Assembly (NCBI RefSeq): GCF_020991065.1
Contig: NZ_CP087710.1
Coordinates: 868,001-932,000 of the forward strand
Source of the DNA: Nocardioides okcheonensis
Lineage (GTDB): Bacteria; Actinomycetota; Actinomycetes; Propionibacteriales; Nocardioidaceae
DNA: 64,000 bases
Direction: 5' to 3'
Position 1 is the stretch's first letter, and each line of letters opens with the position of its first letter. A model generated the notes under the pieces. That model was not told where the DNA came from. It saw only the letters and a list, made by a program, of their open reading frames with translations, and did not search any database. Both the position numbers and the translations under genes were made by a program. Below are positions 1-8,413 of the stretch, one piece after another.

Positions 1-435
1 TCCACGCTGGCCGCCGGGTGGGTCGTCCTCTACCTCGGCACCGTCGTCACGGGTGCCGGCCCCCACGCCGGCGACACGGACTCCCCGCGCAACGGGCTCG
101 ACCCCTCGACCGTGTCTCACCTGCACGCCTACGCCGTCTACGTCCTCGTCGCGCTCACCGTGGCGCTGCTCGTCGTCGCGCTGCGCGGCGGCCACCGGTG
201 GCTGGCGACCGTCACCGCGCTCGTGCTGCTGGTCGAGGTGCTGCAGGGCGTGCTGGGCTGGGTGCAGTACTGGCTGGACCTGCCGGTCCTGCTCGTCGCG
301 CTGCACATGCTCGGCGCGGGGCTGCTCGCGGCCGGGCTCGCCCGCGCGGCCCTCGCGGTGCTGCCGCACCACGCCGCGCGCGAGGCACGCCCCGACGCTG
401 AGCACCAGGCCGACCCGGCAACCCGGCTCCCGTAG
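1..435 (+). CDS. ctaA: Heme A synthase, C-terminal part (partial at window start)
   Basis: The window opens inside this gene, leaving 144 codons before the TAG. It encodes the end of the CtaA/COX15 membrane enzyme, which oxidises the C8 methyl group of heme O to a formyl group to make heme A for aa3-type cytochrome oxidase. The fragment begins with a hydrophobic helix, then shows the family loop TGAGPHAGD, a His pair in SHLHAY and a further His in the last helix (ALHMLG), which fit the heme-binding histidines. The partner gene ctaB lies about 5 kb away on the other strand; five unrelated genes separate the two. The tail after the last helix is short and charged. Confidence 0.9.
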   Translation, partial: STLAAGWVVLYLGTVVTGAGPHAGDTDSPRNGLDPSTVSHLHAYAVYVLVALTVALLVVALRGGHRWLATVTALVLLVEVLQGVLGWVQYWLDLPVLLVALHMLGAGLLAAGLARAALAVLPHHAAREARPDAEHQADPATRLP

Positions 436-456
436 CGGGACCGCCCCCTGCCGGGC

Positions 457-1350
457 CTACCAGCGGTGGGCCAGCTGCTCCGCGATCGTGCGGACCCGCG
501 CCACGAGCGGGGTGGCGTCCTCGTGCGCCCACAGCAGGTCGATGGTGAGCCGAGGGACGGGCGGCTCGATCCGCACGAGCGCCAGTCCGCGCGGCAGGCC
601 GACCGCGATCGAGGTGACGACGAGCCCGACGCCTGCGCCGTTGGCGATGGCGCCCCACACGGTCGCCCCGCTGGACGGCTCGCCGACGTGCGGCTCGAAC
701 CCCGCCTGCCGGCAGCTGGCCAGGACGGCGTCGTGGTAGCCCGGAGCCGTGTCCCGCCCCCACACGACCAGCCTCTCGTCCGCCAGCTCGGCCAGCGGCA
801 CCACCTCCCTGGTGGCCCAGGGGTGGTCGGCGCCGACGGCGAACACCAGCTCCTCGCGCCGGACCTCGACGCGGTCGATCCCCGCACCGACGACCGCGCG
901 GGGGCACAGCGCGACGTCGGCCCGTCCGTCGAGCAGGGCCTGCTCCATCTCGCTGGCGACCATCTCCCGCTCCTCGACCCGCACGTCGGGCGTCGCGTCC
1001 CGCAGCGCCTCCAGCAGGCGGGGCAGCGTCTCGTACACGGTGGCGAGCGAGTACGCGACGCGCAGGGTCCCGCTCAGGCCCTCGGCGGCCGCCCGGGTGC
1101 GCTGCACCAGTCGGTCGACCCCGGTGAGCACCCGCCGCGCCTCCTCGACGAAGACCTCGCCGGCGGCCGTGGGCTCGACGCCGCGGGCGGTGCGCAGGAA
1201 GAGCTGGACCCCGACCTGGTCCTCGACGTTGCGGACCTGTTGCGACAGGGCCTGCTGCGCCACGTGCATCCGCTGCGCCGCCCGGGTGAAGCTGCGCTGC
1301 TGGGCCACCTCGACCACCGAGCGCAGCTGCCTCAGGTCCAGGGTGCTCAC
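457..1350 (-). CDS. LysR-family transcriptional regulator
   Basis: 297-residue LysR-type regulator: an N-terminal winged helix-turn-helix (roughly residues 1-60, LRQLRSVVEVAQQRSFTRAA then AQQALSQQVRNVE) followed by a periplasmic-binding-protein-like effector domain. The GTG at 1350 is chosen because a TACATT box lies 7 nt upstream (leaderless pattern) and because it begins the conserved VSTLDLRQLR; an in-frame start at 1410 would swallow that promoter. The gene is divergent from the DJ-1-type gene at 1458, and a palindrome at 1415-1428 lies between them. By LysR convention it probably regulates that neighbour and itself. The effector is unknown. Confidence 0.93.
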   Translation of the reverse strand: MSTLDLRQLRSVVEVAQQRSFTRAAQRMHVAQQALSQQVRNVEDQVGVQLFLRTARGVEPTAAGEVFVEEARRVLTGVDRLVQRTRAAAEGLSGTLRVAYSLATVYETLPRLLEALRDATPDVRVEEREMVASEMEQALLDGRADVALCPRAVVGAGIDRVEVRREELVFAVGADHPWATREVVPLAELADERLVVWGRDTAPGYHDAVLASCRQAGFEPHVGEPSSGATVWGAIANGAGVGLVVTSIAVGLPRGLALVRIEPPVPRLTIDLLWAHEDATPLVARVRTIAEQLAHRW

Positions 1351-1357
1351 GAGGGGG

Positions 1358-1363
1358 AATGTA
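1358..1363 (-). promoter_or_regulatory. -10 box of the lysR gene, leaderless type
   Basis: TACATT on the minus strand, 7 nt upstream of the GTG at 1350. No Shine-Dalgarno sequence is present, so transcription probably starts at or next to the start codon. Confidence 0.55.
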
Positions 1364-1414
1364 GCCCTCGGGCGGGCGTGGTCCCACACCCGATTCGTGT
1401 AGCGGCACAACGCA

Positions 1415-1428
1415 GGACCTCTAGGTCC
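1415..1428. promoter_or_regulatory. Palindrome in the lysR/DJ-1 divergent promoter
   Basis: GGACCT-CT-AGGTCC, a perfect 6-bp dyad with a 2-nt centre. It lies about 17 bp upstream of the TAGCGT -10 box (1445-1450) of the DJ-1-type gene, i.e. over its -35 region. It is a candidate LysR operator; binding is inferred from position and symmetry only. Confidence 0.45.
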
Positions 1429-1444
1429 CGACCCGAGGCGTGCC

Positions 1445-1450
1445 TAGCGT
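1445..1450 (+). promoter_or_regulatory. -10 box of the DJ-1/PfpI gene, leaderless type
   Basis: TAGCGT followed by 7 nt and then the ATG at 1458. No ribosome binding site lies between. This decides the start codon over a possible ATG at 1440. Confidence 0.55.
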
Positions 1451-1457
1451 CACGGGC

Positions 1458-2228
1458 ATGACCCACAGCGACCTCAACCCCGTCGATCCCGGGCGTCCCC
1501 GACGAGCCGCCCTCGTCATCGCCAACGGTGCGGTGTCCACCTCGATCGGTTGGCCGGTCGGCTTCTGGTGGTCCGAGCTGACCCACCCGCACTACCTGTT
1601 CCGCGAGGCAGGCTGGGAGGTCGACCTGTACTCGCCCGACGGCGGGCCGTGCGTCCCGGACGCGATGAGTGATCCGGACGATCCGTCGCAGTGGCAGGCC
1701 GAGGACCAGATCTCGCGGGGCTACAAGTTCGACCCCCGGTTCACCGCGCAGGTGGCGTCGACGCGCGCCGTCCGGGACCTCGACGTGGATGCCTACGACA
1801 CGCTCGTCGTCGCCGGCGGCCAGTCGCCCATGTTCACCTTCGAGGCCGCGACCGACCTGCACGAGGTGTTCAGCGCCTTCCACGCCACCGGCAAGGTCAC
1901 CGCCGCGCTGTGCCACGGGACGGCGATCCTCGCCTTCGCCAAGGCCCCGGACGGCTCGCCCCTCGTCGCCGGGAGGACCGTGACCGGCTTCCCCAACGTC
2001 GAGGAGGACGCAGCGGACCGGATGACGTGGGAGGCGGGCCTGCTGCCGGAGGGACGCACGATCATGCCGTGGCGCATCGAGGACTCGCTCAAGGACCTGG
2101 GCGCCAACTACATCCAGGCCGGACCGTTCCGCTCCTTCGCCGTGCGCGACGGCAACCTCGTGACCGGCCAGCAGAACTTCTCCGGCGCCGAGACCGCACG
2201 GCTCGTCATCGAGGCTGTCGGTCGATGA
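1458..2228 (+). CDS. DJ-1/PfpI (type 1 glutamine amidotransferase-like) protein
   Basis: 256-residue protein of the Hsp31/YajL/PfpI branch of the DJ-1 superfamily. The nucleophile elbow ALCHG places the catalytic Cys at about residue 152, after a hydrophobic strand (YDTLVVAGGQSP). The GFWWSEL..P segment near the N-terminus is typical of Hsp31-like members. Family members include chaperones, glyoxalase-III/deglycase-type enzymes and proteases, so the exact reaction cannot be set from sequence. It is divergent from a LysR regulator that probably controls it. A four-residue linker region precedes the next gene, ltrA, 28 nt downstream on the same strand, so the two may be co-transcribed. Confidence 0.88.
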   Translation: MTHSDLNPVDPGRPRRAALVIANGAVSTSIGWPVGFWWSELTHPHYLFREAGWEVDLYSPDGGPCVPDAMSDPDDPSQWQAEDQISRGYKFDPRFTAQVASTRAVRDLDVDAYDTLVVAGGQSPMFTFEAATDLHEVFSAFHATGKVTAALCHGTAILAFAKAPDGSPLVAGRTVTGFPNVEEDAADRMTWEAGLLPEGRTIMPWRIEDSLKDLGANYIQAGPFRSFAVRDGNLVTGQQNFSGAETARLVIEAVGR

Positions 2229-2256
2229 CCGCCGCGGACCGCCTCCGACCGCCTCC

Positions 2257-3393
2257 ATGAGCGGCACGCGGGACGAGCAGCGGGTCACTCCCCTCGAGCT
2301 GTTCTTCGACCTCGTGTTCGTGTTCGCCCTCACGCAGGTCACCGGCTACCTCGGTGCCGGTGAGTCGTGGGGCAACGTCCTGCAGGGCATCGGGATCCTC
2401 CTCGCCCTGTGGTGGGCGTGGGTGGCCTACGCGTGGGTGGCCAACGCGGCCGGGTCGGAGGACGGTCCAGCTCGCGTGGCGCTCCTCGCCGCCGTGGCGG
2501 CGATGCTGGTGGTCTCGCTGGCGGTGCCGGACGCGTTCGGCGCCAGCGCCGTGTGGTTCGCGGGTGGCCTCCTCGTGGTCCGGTTGCTGCACCTGTCGCT
2601 CTACTGGATCCTCGGGCGCCACGACGCGGGGCTGCGCGCCGTCCTGCGTCGCCTGGCGGTGCCGTTGTCGGTCGGCCCGGCGCTGCTGGTCGCGGGCGCC
2701 CTGCTCGACGGTCCCCTGCGTGCGACCGCGTGGGTCGCCGCCCTGGCCGTCGACTACACCGGCCCCGTCCGCAGCGCCGGCGAGGGCTCACGGGTCGCGC
2801 CCGGCCACTTCGCCGAGCGGTTCGGCCTGATCGTCATCGTCGCGCTCGGCGAGTCGATCGTGTCCATCGGTGTCGGCGCGGACGGCGCGCCCCTGGACCT
2901 CGGGCTCGTCACGGCCGCGGTGGTGGCCGCCGTCGCGGCGGCGGCCCTGTGGTGGGCGTACTTCGACGTCACCGCCCTCGCCGTCGAGCGGCGTTTCGCG
3001 TCGGCCTCCCCGTCCGAGCAGGTGCGGGTGGCGCGGGACTGCTACATGTACCTCCACACCCTCACGGTGCTGGGCATCATCCTGTTCGCGCTCGGCGTGA
3101 AGAAGACCCTCGCCCACGTGGACGAGCCGCTCAGCGTCGTCGCGGCGGCCGCGCTCTGCGGAGGGGTCGCGCTCTACCTGGTCTCGCTCGCTGCGTTCCG
3201 GCGCCGCGGCACCGGGACGCTGCCGGCAGCACGCGTGGGTGCGGCCGCGGTGCTGGTGCTCGCGGCCCCCCTCGCCACCCGCGTCGACGCCACGGCGGCG
3301 CTGGCGGTCGTGGCGTCCGTCCTCGTCGCGCTGGTCGCCCATGAGACCGTCCGCGAACGGGAGCTGCGCCACGACCTGCGCGCGAGGACCTGA
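2257..3393 (+). CDS. Low temperature requirement protein A (LtrA) family membrane protein
   Basis: 378-residue polytopic membrane protein. The N-terminal motif TPLELFFDLVFVFALTQ, the internal HFAERFGLIVIVALGES and the following hydrophobic helices are diagnostic of the LtrA family. About ten membrane segments are visible along the length. LtrA was named from a Listeria locus required for growth in the cold; its biochemical activity is unknown. It follows the DJ-1-type gene on the same strand after 28 nt and ends 5 nt before a convergent sortase gene. The first ATG is used. Confidence 0.92.
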   Translation: MSGTRDEQRVTPLELFFDLVFVFALTQVTGYLGAGESWGNVLQGIGILLALWWAWVAYAWVANAAGSEDGPARVALLAAVAAMLVVSLAVPDAFGASAVWFAGGLLVVRLLHLSLYWILGRHDAGLRAVLRRLAVPLSVGPALLVAGALLDGPLRATAWVAALAVDYTGPVRSAGEGSRVAPGHFAERFGLIVIVALGESIVSIGVGADGAPLDLGLVTAAVVAAVAAAALWWAYFDVTALAVERRFASASPSEQVRVARDCYMYLHTLTVLGIILFALGVKKTLAHVDEPLSVVAAAALCGGVALYLVSLAAFRRRGTGTLPAARVGAAAVLVLAAPLATRVDATAALAVVASVLVALVAHETVRERELRHDLRART

Positions 3394-3398
3394 CCGCC

Positions 3399-3920
3399 CT
3401 AGGGACCGGCGACCCGTGCCGCCGCGACGTGGCGCGGGCCGAGCTTGCGCGCGAAGACGACCGTGCGGCGCGAGTAGTCGTCGGCCTTGCAGGCCACCAG
3501 CACGATCCGCGGCGGGCCGGAGACCGAGTAGAGCGAGCCCATCCGTCGGTCCGCCGACCAGAACTCGCGGCGGGTCACCTCGAAGCGGCAGCCGCCGACG
3601 CTGATCCGGTCGCCCTTGCGCAGGCGCCCCCAGCGGTCGGCGACGCCGTTGCCGGCCCGCCAGGCGTGACCGGCGTAGACGGTGCTGCCGGTCGGGTCGC
3701 ACGGCGGGTCGCCCTGCGACCAGGTGTAGACGGTCCCGCGGAGCTGGTTGCCCACCGCGAGCGTGTTGCCGCGCGAGGGCACCTCCACGACGGTGGCGTT
3801 GGTGCCGGTGCGAGCGATCCGGAGCCGGTCGGGGGCGGCGTGCGCCGCCCCCGCACCGGTCACCGGTATCGCGAGCAGTGCGGCCGCCACCGCGAGGGCG
3901 GTGCGGCGCACCGGGGTCAC
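3399..3920 (-). CDS. Secreted sortase-like transpeptidase (class E/F type)
   Basis: 173 residues with an N-terminal signal peptide (RRTALAVAAALLAIPVTGAG, then AAHA). The sortase fold is recognised by the catalytic His at about 85 (YAGHAW), Cys at about 144 (LVACK) and Arg at 151-152 (SRRTVVFA), with the usual 7-8 residue Cys-to-Arg spacing. Sortases cleave a sorting motif in secreted proteins and join them to the cell wall or to each other. The GTG start overlaps the stop codon of the upstream secreted-protein gene (GTGA at 3917-3920), so the two are translationally coupled. That neighbour is the obvious candidate substrate or partner but carries no LPXTG-type tail. There is no C-terminal membrane anchor. 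Confidence 0.85.
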   Translation of the reverse strand: MTPVRRTALAVAAALLAIPVTGAGAAHAAPDRLRIARTGTNATVVEVPSRGNTLAVGNQLRGTVYTWSQGDPPCDPTGSTVYAGHAWRAGNGVADRWGRLRKGDRISVGGCRFEVTRREFWSADRRMGSLYSVSGPPRIVLVACKADDYSRRTVVFARKLGPRHVAAARVAGP

Positions 3921-4909
3921 TGGCCCGTGGCGGGCGCGACCTCGGGAGCCCGCGAGCAGGACTTCGCCGAGAAGCGGATCTTCCACACCTGGCGTCCGCG
4001 CAGCTCGACACCGGTCTCGGAGGAGGCCGCACGGATCGTGACCTTCGGGGTGCGGGCCTTGATCCAGACGCCCTGGCGCACGACCTTGCCGTTGGCGGTG
4101 TAGGTGATCCCGGACCGCTTGCCGACCTTGAACAGGTCGCTGCGGCGGCCGCACTTGTCGATGTGGCGGGCAGCGGCGCGCACGATGCGGACCTCGGCCG
4201 GCAGCACCTCCGGCGGCGTCACGACGGGCGGCGTCGTCGTCGGCGGGGTCGTGGGCGGGGTGGTGGGCGGGGTGGTGGGCGGCGTCGGGCAGGCCACGTT
4301 GGAGTCGGCCGGCACCGGGTAGGTGACGACGGTCTGGCCGTTGGTGAAGACGTAGCCCTGCTGGGCGGTGACCGTGACGCTGCCGTCCGGGTTGGTCACC
4401 GAGGTCCAGGGACCGGTCGGGACCGTGCCGTAGTGGGCGTTGCCCGGGCCGCACTCGTCGACGACCGGGATGGTCGGGGCGTCGACCTTGGTCACGTTGC
4501 AGGAGTCGGAGAACGCCGCGACGGCGATGCTGCCCGAGTTGGTCGCCGTGGTGCCGTTGCTCCAGCGGGCGGCGAGGGTGAGCGTGAGCGGCGAGCCGGG
4601 CTTGGTGGTGACCGTCTCCTCGAAGGACCGCGCCTGGGCGGGGCCGAAGACGGTGCCGGCCGGGACGACGGGGCGGTTGGACGACGTCACCGTCTCGGTG
4701 CGCTGCTCGCTGTTGACGACGCGCCAGGTGACGAGCCAGCCTCCACCCTCGCGGCAGGAGACGGCGCCGGTGATCGTGTTGTGGTGCGCGCTCGACGGCG
4801 CGGCGAAGCCGATGACCGCGAGGCCGACGGCGACGGCGAGCGCCACGGCCCGCGCGATGGTCCGGGTGACCGAGCCCCCACGGCTCTGGTCGGTGTGCTG
4901 TGCAGGCAT
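3917..4909 (-). CDS. Secreted protein with Pro/Thr-rich linker, coupled to a sortase
   Basis: 330 residues: signal peptide (hydrophobic AVALAVAVGLAVIGFAAP, likely cleaved near SSAHH), an N-terminal Cys-containing beta-type domain of about 180 residues, a TPP-repeat linker (about 205-230) and a conserved-looking basic C-terminal domain of about 100 residues with Cys at each end (IDKCGRR and SAKSC). There is no LPXTG motif or hydrophobic tail, although an LPAEV segment follows the linker. The ATG at 4909 is preferred over an upstream in-frame start because the signal peptide then begins properly. The gene is in an operon with the sortase gene. Function unknown; presumably cell-surface. Confidence 0.75.
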   Translation of the reverse strand: MPAQHTDQSRGGSVTRTIARAVALAVAVGLAVIGFAAPSSAHHNTITGAVSCREGGGWLVTWRVVNSEQRTETVTSSNRPVVPAGTVFGPAQARSFEETVTTKPGSPLTLTLAARWSNGTTATNSGSIAVAAFSDSCNVTKVDAPTIPVVDECGPGNAHYGTVPTGPWTSVTNPDGSVTVTAQQGYVFTNGQTVVTYPVPADSNVACPTPPTTPPTTPPTTPPTTTPPVVTPPEVLPAEVRIVRAAARHIDKCGRRSDLFKVGKRSGITYTANGKVVRQGVWIKARTPKVTIRAASSETGVELRGRQVWKIRFSAKSCSRAPEVAPATGQ

Positions 4910-5027
4910 GGTGAGACAAACCCCCAAGACGAACGGGGACGCTGATCGCCCCCTCACGCACGATTCAACGGGACCGCGGCGCGAAAGACCCGGCAGGGAA
5001 TCTCAAGCATTCATCTAGTAATTCTCA

Positions 5028-5047
5028 AGTCCGAGACGTTTCGGACT
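5028..5047 (-). terminator. Intrinsic terminator-like hairpin downstream of ctaB
   Basis: A perfect 7-bp stem (AGTCCGA / TCGGACT) with a 6-nt loop, followed on the minus strand by the T-rich TTGAGAATT. It begins about 20 nt after the ctaB stop codon. The stretch 5001-5050 is unusually AT-rich for this genome, and on the minus strand it also carries TTGAGA twice, 22 nt apart, which could belong to the promoter of the secreted-protein/sortase operon. Confidence 0.6.
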
Positions 5048-5066
5048 GATTGGGCTACCGAATCGC

Positions 5067-6032
5067 TCAGCGCACCAGCAGGGGGTCCAGCGCGACCGCG
5101 ACGAAGAGCAGCGAGAGGTAGAGGTTGGAGGCGTGGAACAACCGCATCGGGTTGATCTCGGCGAGCACCTCGGAGCTCCGCGCACGGGCCCACATGCGGT
5201 GTGCCTCGACGAGGAAGACCGCACCGAGCACAGCGGCCGCGACCGGGTAGACCACGCTGGTCCCCGCGACCGGCCAGAGCAGCAGCGACGTCGCCACCAT
5301 CACCCAGCTGTAGACGACGACCTGACGGCCCACCTCGGCGGCAGGCTTCACGACCGGGAGCATCGGGACGTCGACGTTGCGGTAGTCCTCGCGATAGCGC
5401 AGCGCCAGCGCCCAGGTGTGCGGCGGCGTCCAGAAGAACACCACGAGGAACAGCACGACGGGGGTCCAGGCCAGCTCGCCGGTGACCGCCGTCCAGCCGA
5501 TCAGGGCCGGGAAGCAGCCGGCCAGCCCGCCCCAGACGATGTTCTGGGTCGTGCGGCGCTTGAGCAGCATCGTGTAGACGAACACGTAGAACGCGTTCGC
5601 GAGCACGGACAGGGCCGCCGAGAGGTAGTTGACCCACAGGGCCAGCACCACCGTCGACAGCACGGCGAGCACGGTCGCGAAGACGAGCGCCGAGACCGGC
5701 GAGACGATGTGGCGCGGCAGGGCCCGTCGTCGCGTCCGACGCATCTGCTCGTCGATGTCGCGGTCGTAGACGCAGTTGTAGGCCGACGCGGAGCCCGCGG
5801 ACAGCGCGCCACCGACCACGGTCGCGGCGACGAGCCCGAGCGCCGGGATGCCGCGCTCGGCGAAGAACATCACCGGCACGGTGGTCAGCAGCAGCAGCTC
5901 GATGACCCGCGGCTTGGTGAGGCCGACGTAGGCAGCGACGACGTCGCGCCAGGTCTTGGGGCCGTCGGCCAGGCCGTCGTCACCGGTCGGCTGCCGGTCG
6001 GACGCAGCAGCGTGCGGGCCGGCGTGGGACAC
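5067..6032 (-). CDS. ctaB: Protoheme IX farnesyltransferase (heme O synthase)
   Basis: 321-residue UbiA-superfamily membrane prenyltransferase that adds a farnesyl group to heme B, making heme O, the substrate of CtaA. The first helix motif YVGLTKPRVIELLLLT and the Asp-rich NCVYDRDIDEQMRRT loop (Mg-prenyl diphosphate site) are intact, as is the second loop around the WTPPHTWALA segment. GTG 6032 is proposed as start; an in-frame GTG at 6125 would add 31 low-complexity residues and cannot be excluded. The gene is divergent from the tkt operon. Confidence 0.93.
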   Translation of the reverse strand: MSHAGPHAAASDRQPTGDDGLADGPKTWRDVVAAYVGLTKPRVIELLLLTTVPVMFFAERGIPALGLVAATVVGGALSAGSASAYNCVYDRDIDEQMRRTRRRALPRHIVSPVSALVFATVLAVLSTVVLALWVNYLSAALSVLANAFYVFVYTMLLKRRTTQNIVWGGLAGCFPALIGWTAVTGELAWTPVVLFLVVFFWTPPHTWALALRYREDYRNVDVPMLPVVKPAAEVGRQVVVYSWVMVATSLLLWPVAGTSVVYPVAAAVLGAVFLVEAHRMWARARSSEVLAEINPMRLFHASNLYLSLLFVAVALDPLLVR

Positions 6033-6162
6033 GGTGGGAACCTCGGGGGAACGGGAGTGGGTGGGACGCGGACGTCGGGGAACCGGAGGGGACGAACCGC
6101 GGTCGGCACCAGCGTCCGCCACCACCCTCAGGCGGGGTCGAGTCTACTCGGCCACGGCGATA

Positions 6163-6168
6163 GGCTCG
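6163..6168 (+). promoter_or_regulatory. Probable -10 box of the pentose-phosphate operon
   Basis: TAGGCT lies about 80 nt upstream of the tkt start, so unlike many genes in this window tkt would have a leader of about 75-80 nt, consistent with its clear ribosome binding site. Confidence 0.35.
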
Positions 6169-6249
6169 CAGTCGAGGCCACCCCCGGGGCGCTGTGATCC
6201 CGACCGCACCCCGGCCGCCGCCAGGCTGCACCCCACGAGAGGAACTGCG

Positions 6250-8364
6250 TTGACCCGAAAGTCCGCCCTGCCCGCCACCCTCGAGTGGGACGAGATCGAT
6301 GCCTTGGCCGTCGACACCGCCCGCGTGCTGGCGATGGACTCGGTGCAGAAGGTCGGCAACGGCCACCCCGGCACCGCGATGAGCCTCGCCCCGGTCGCGT
6401 ACCTGCTGTTCCAGAAGGTGATGCGCCACGACCCCGCCGACCCCGAGTGGGCGGCGCGCGACCGCTTCGTGCTGTCGTGCGGCCACTCCAGCATCACGCT
6501 CTACACCCAGCTCTTCCTCGGCGGCTTCGGCCTCGAGCTCGACGACCTCAAGGCGCTGCGCACCTGGGGCTCGAAGACCCCCGGTCACCCCGAGCTCGGC
6601 CACACCGCCGGCGTCGAGGTCACCACCGGACCGCTCGGACAGGGCGTCGGCAACGCGGTCGGCATGGCGCTCTCGGCCCGCCGGGTGCACGGCATGCTCG
6701 ACACCGACGCCGCCCCCGGCGAGGGGCTCTTCGACCACCAGGTCTACGTCCTCGCCTCCGACGGCGACCTCCAGGAGGGCGTCAGCTCCGAGGCCAGCTC
6801 GATCGCCGGCACGCAGAAGCTCGGCAACCTGACGGTCGTCTACGACCGCAACCGGATCTCGATCGAGGGCGACACCGACATCGCCTTCACCGAGGACGTC
6901 GCGAAGCGCTACGAGGCCTACGGCTGGCACGTCCAGACCGTCGACTGGACCAACGGAGGCACCGACTACGTCGAGGACGTGCCGGCGCTCTACGCCGCGG
7001 TCCGCAAGGCCCACGGCGTCACCGACCAGCCCTCACTGATCGTCCTCGACACCGTCATCGCCTGGCCCGCCCCCAACGCCCAGGGCACCGAGGCCGCCCA
7101 CGGCAGCGCCCTCGGCGCCGACGAGGTCGCCGCGACCAAGAAGGTCCTCGGGTTCGACCCCGACCAGACCTTCGAGGTGCCGCCCTCGGTCCTCGAGCGC
7201 ACGCGCGGGCTGCGCGAGCGTGGCGCCGCCTGGGGTGCGGAGTGGGACGAGAAGTACGCCACCTGGGCCGAGGCCCACCCGGAGTCGGCCGAGCTGCTCC
7301 ACCGGCTCAAGCGTCGCGAGATGCCCACCGAGCTGGCCGCGACGATCCCGACGTTCCCCGCCGACGAGAAGGGCGTCGCGACCCGGTCGGCCTCCGGCAA
7401 GGTCATCAACGCCCTCGCGCCGCTGCTGCCCGAGCTGTGGGGCGGCTCGGCCGACCTCGCCGGCTCCAACAACACCACCATCACCAGCGCACCGTCCGTC
7501 GGCCCCGAGGTCGCCGAGGTCGGCGACTGGAGCACCGATCCGCACGCCGGGCGCGTGCTGCACTTCGGCATCCGCGAGCACGGCATGGGCGCGATCATGA
7601 ACGGGATCGCCGCCGACCGGCTGACCCGCGTCTTCGGCGGCACCTTCCTCACGTTCTCCGACTACATGCGCGGCTCCGTGCGCGTGGCGGCGCTCAGCAA
7701 GCTGCCGGTCACCTACGTGTGGACCCACGACTCGATCGGCCTCGGCGAGGACGGGCCGACCCACCAGCCCATCGAGCACCTCGCCGCGCTGCGCGCCATG
7801 CCCGGCCTCGACGTCGTACGCCCCGCAGACGCCAACGAGACCGCGGCCGCCTGGCAGGCGATCCTCAGCCACACCGACCGCCCGGCCGCGCTCGCGCTGA
7901 CCCGTCAGAACGTCCCGGTCTTCCCGCGCGGCGAGGACGGCTTCGCCCCGGTGGAGGGTGTCGAGCGAGGCGCCTACGTCCTCGTCGAGGCCGACAAGGG
8001 CACGCCCGACGTGATCCTCATCGGCACCGGGTCCGAGGTGCAGCTCGCCGTGGAGGCCCGCACGATGCTGGCCGCCGACGGGATCGACGCCCGGGTGGTG
8101 TCGATGCCGTGCATGGAGTGGTTCGACGACCAGGACCAGGCCTACCGCGACACCGTCCTGCCGCCCACCGTCAAGGCCCGCGTCTCGGTCGAGGCCGGGG
8201 TCAAGCAGGGCTGGCGCGAGGTCGTCGGCGACCAGGGCCGGATCATCTCGATCGACCACTACGGCGCGTCGGCCGACTACGCCCGGATCTACTCCGAGTT
8301 CGGCATCACCGCGCAGGCCGTGGCCGACGCGGCGCGCGACACCGTCGCCGTCGTGCGGGCCTGA
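6250..8364 (+). CDS. tkt: Transketolase
   Basis: 704-residue thiamine-diphosphate enzyme moving two-carbon ketol units between sugar phosphates in the non-oxidative pentose phosphate pathway. The TPP-binding motif GDGDLQEG is at about 170-177, the N-terminal [13 protein letters not shown] and the [11 protein letters not shown] loop are intact, and the length is normal. The start is a TTG at 6250, supported by GAGAGGAAC 6-8 nt upstream and by the start of family similarity; no ATG or GTG fits. It is first gene of a six-gene operon (tkt-tal-pgi-zwf-opcA-pgl) that holds nearly the whole pathway. Upstream ctaB is divergent. Confidence 0.97.
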   Translation: MTRKSALPATLEWDEIDALAVDTARVLAMDSVQKVGNGHPGTAMSLAPVAYLLFQKVMRHDPADPEWAARDRFVLSCGHSSITLYTQLFLGGFGLELDDLKALRTWGSKTPGHPELGHTAGVEVTTGPLGQGVGNAVGMALSARRVHGMLDTDAAPGEGLFDHQVYVLASDGDLQEGVSSEASSIAGTQKLGNLTVVYDRNRISIEGDTDIAFTEDVAKRYEAYGWHVQTVDWTNGGTDYVEDVPALYAAVRKAHGVTDQPSLIVLDTVIAWPAPNAQGTEAAHGSALGADEVAATKKVLGFDPDQTFEVPPSVLERTRGLRERGAAWGAEWDEKYATWAEAHPESAELLHRLKRREMPTELAATIPTFPADEKGVATRSASGKVINALAPLLPELWGGSADLAGSNNTTITSAPSVGPEVAEVGDWSTDPHAGRVLHFGIREHGMGAIMNGIAADRLTRVFGGTFLTFSDYMRGSVRVAALSKLPVTYVWTHDSIGLGEDGPTHQPIEHLAALRAMPGLDVVRPADANETAAAWQAILSHTDRPAALALTRQNVPVFPRGEDGFAPVEGVERGAYVLVEADKGTPDVILIGTGSEVQLAVEARTMLAADGIDARVVSMPCMEWFDDQDQAYRDTVLPPTVKARVSVEAGVKQGWREVVGDQGRIISIDHYGASADYARIYSEFGITAQAVADAARDTVAVVRA

Positions 8365-8413
8365 CCTCCGGACCCCGAGCACCCCAACCCAGCCCCATCT
8401 CAGGAGGCAGCAC

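Noticed and set aside
6033..6125. A 31-residue N-terminal extension of ctaB from GTG 6125
   Set aside because: It is Pro/Arg-rich and low complexity and has no well-placed ribosome binding site; GTG 6032 is preferred but not proven.
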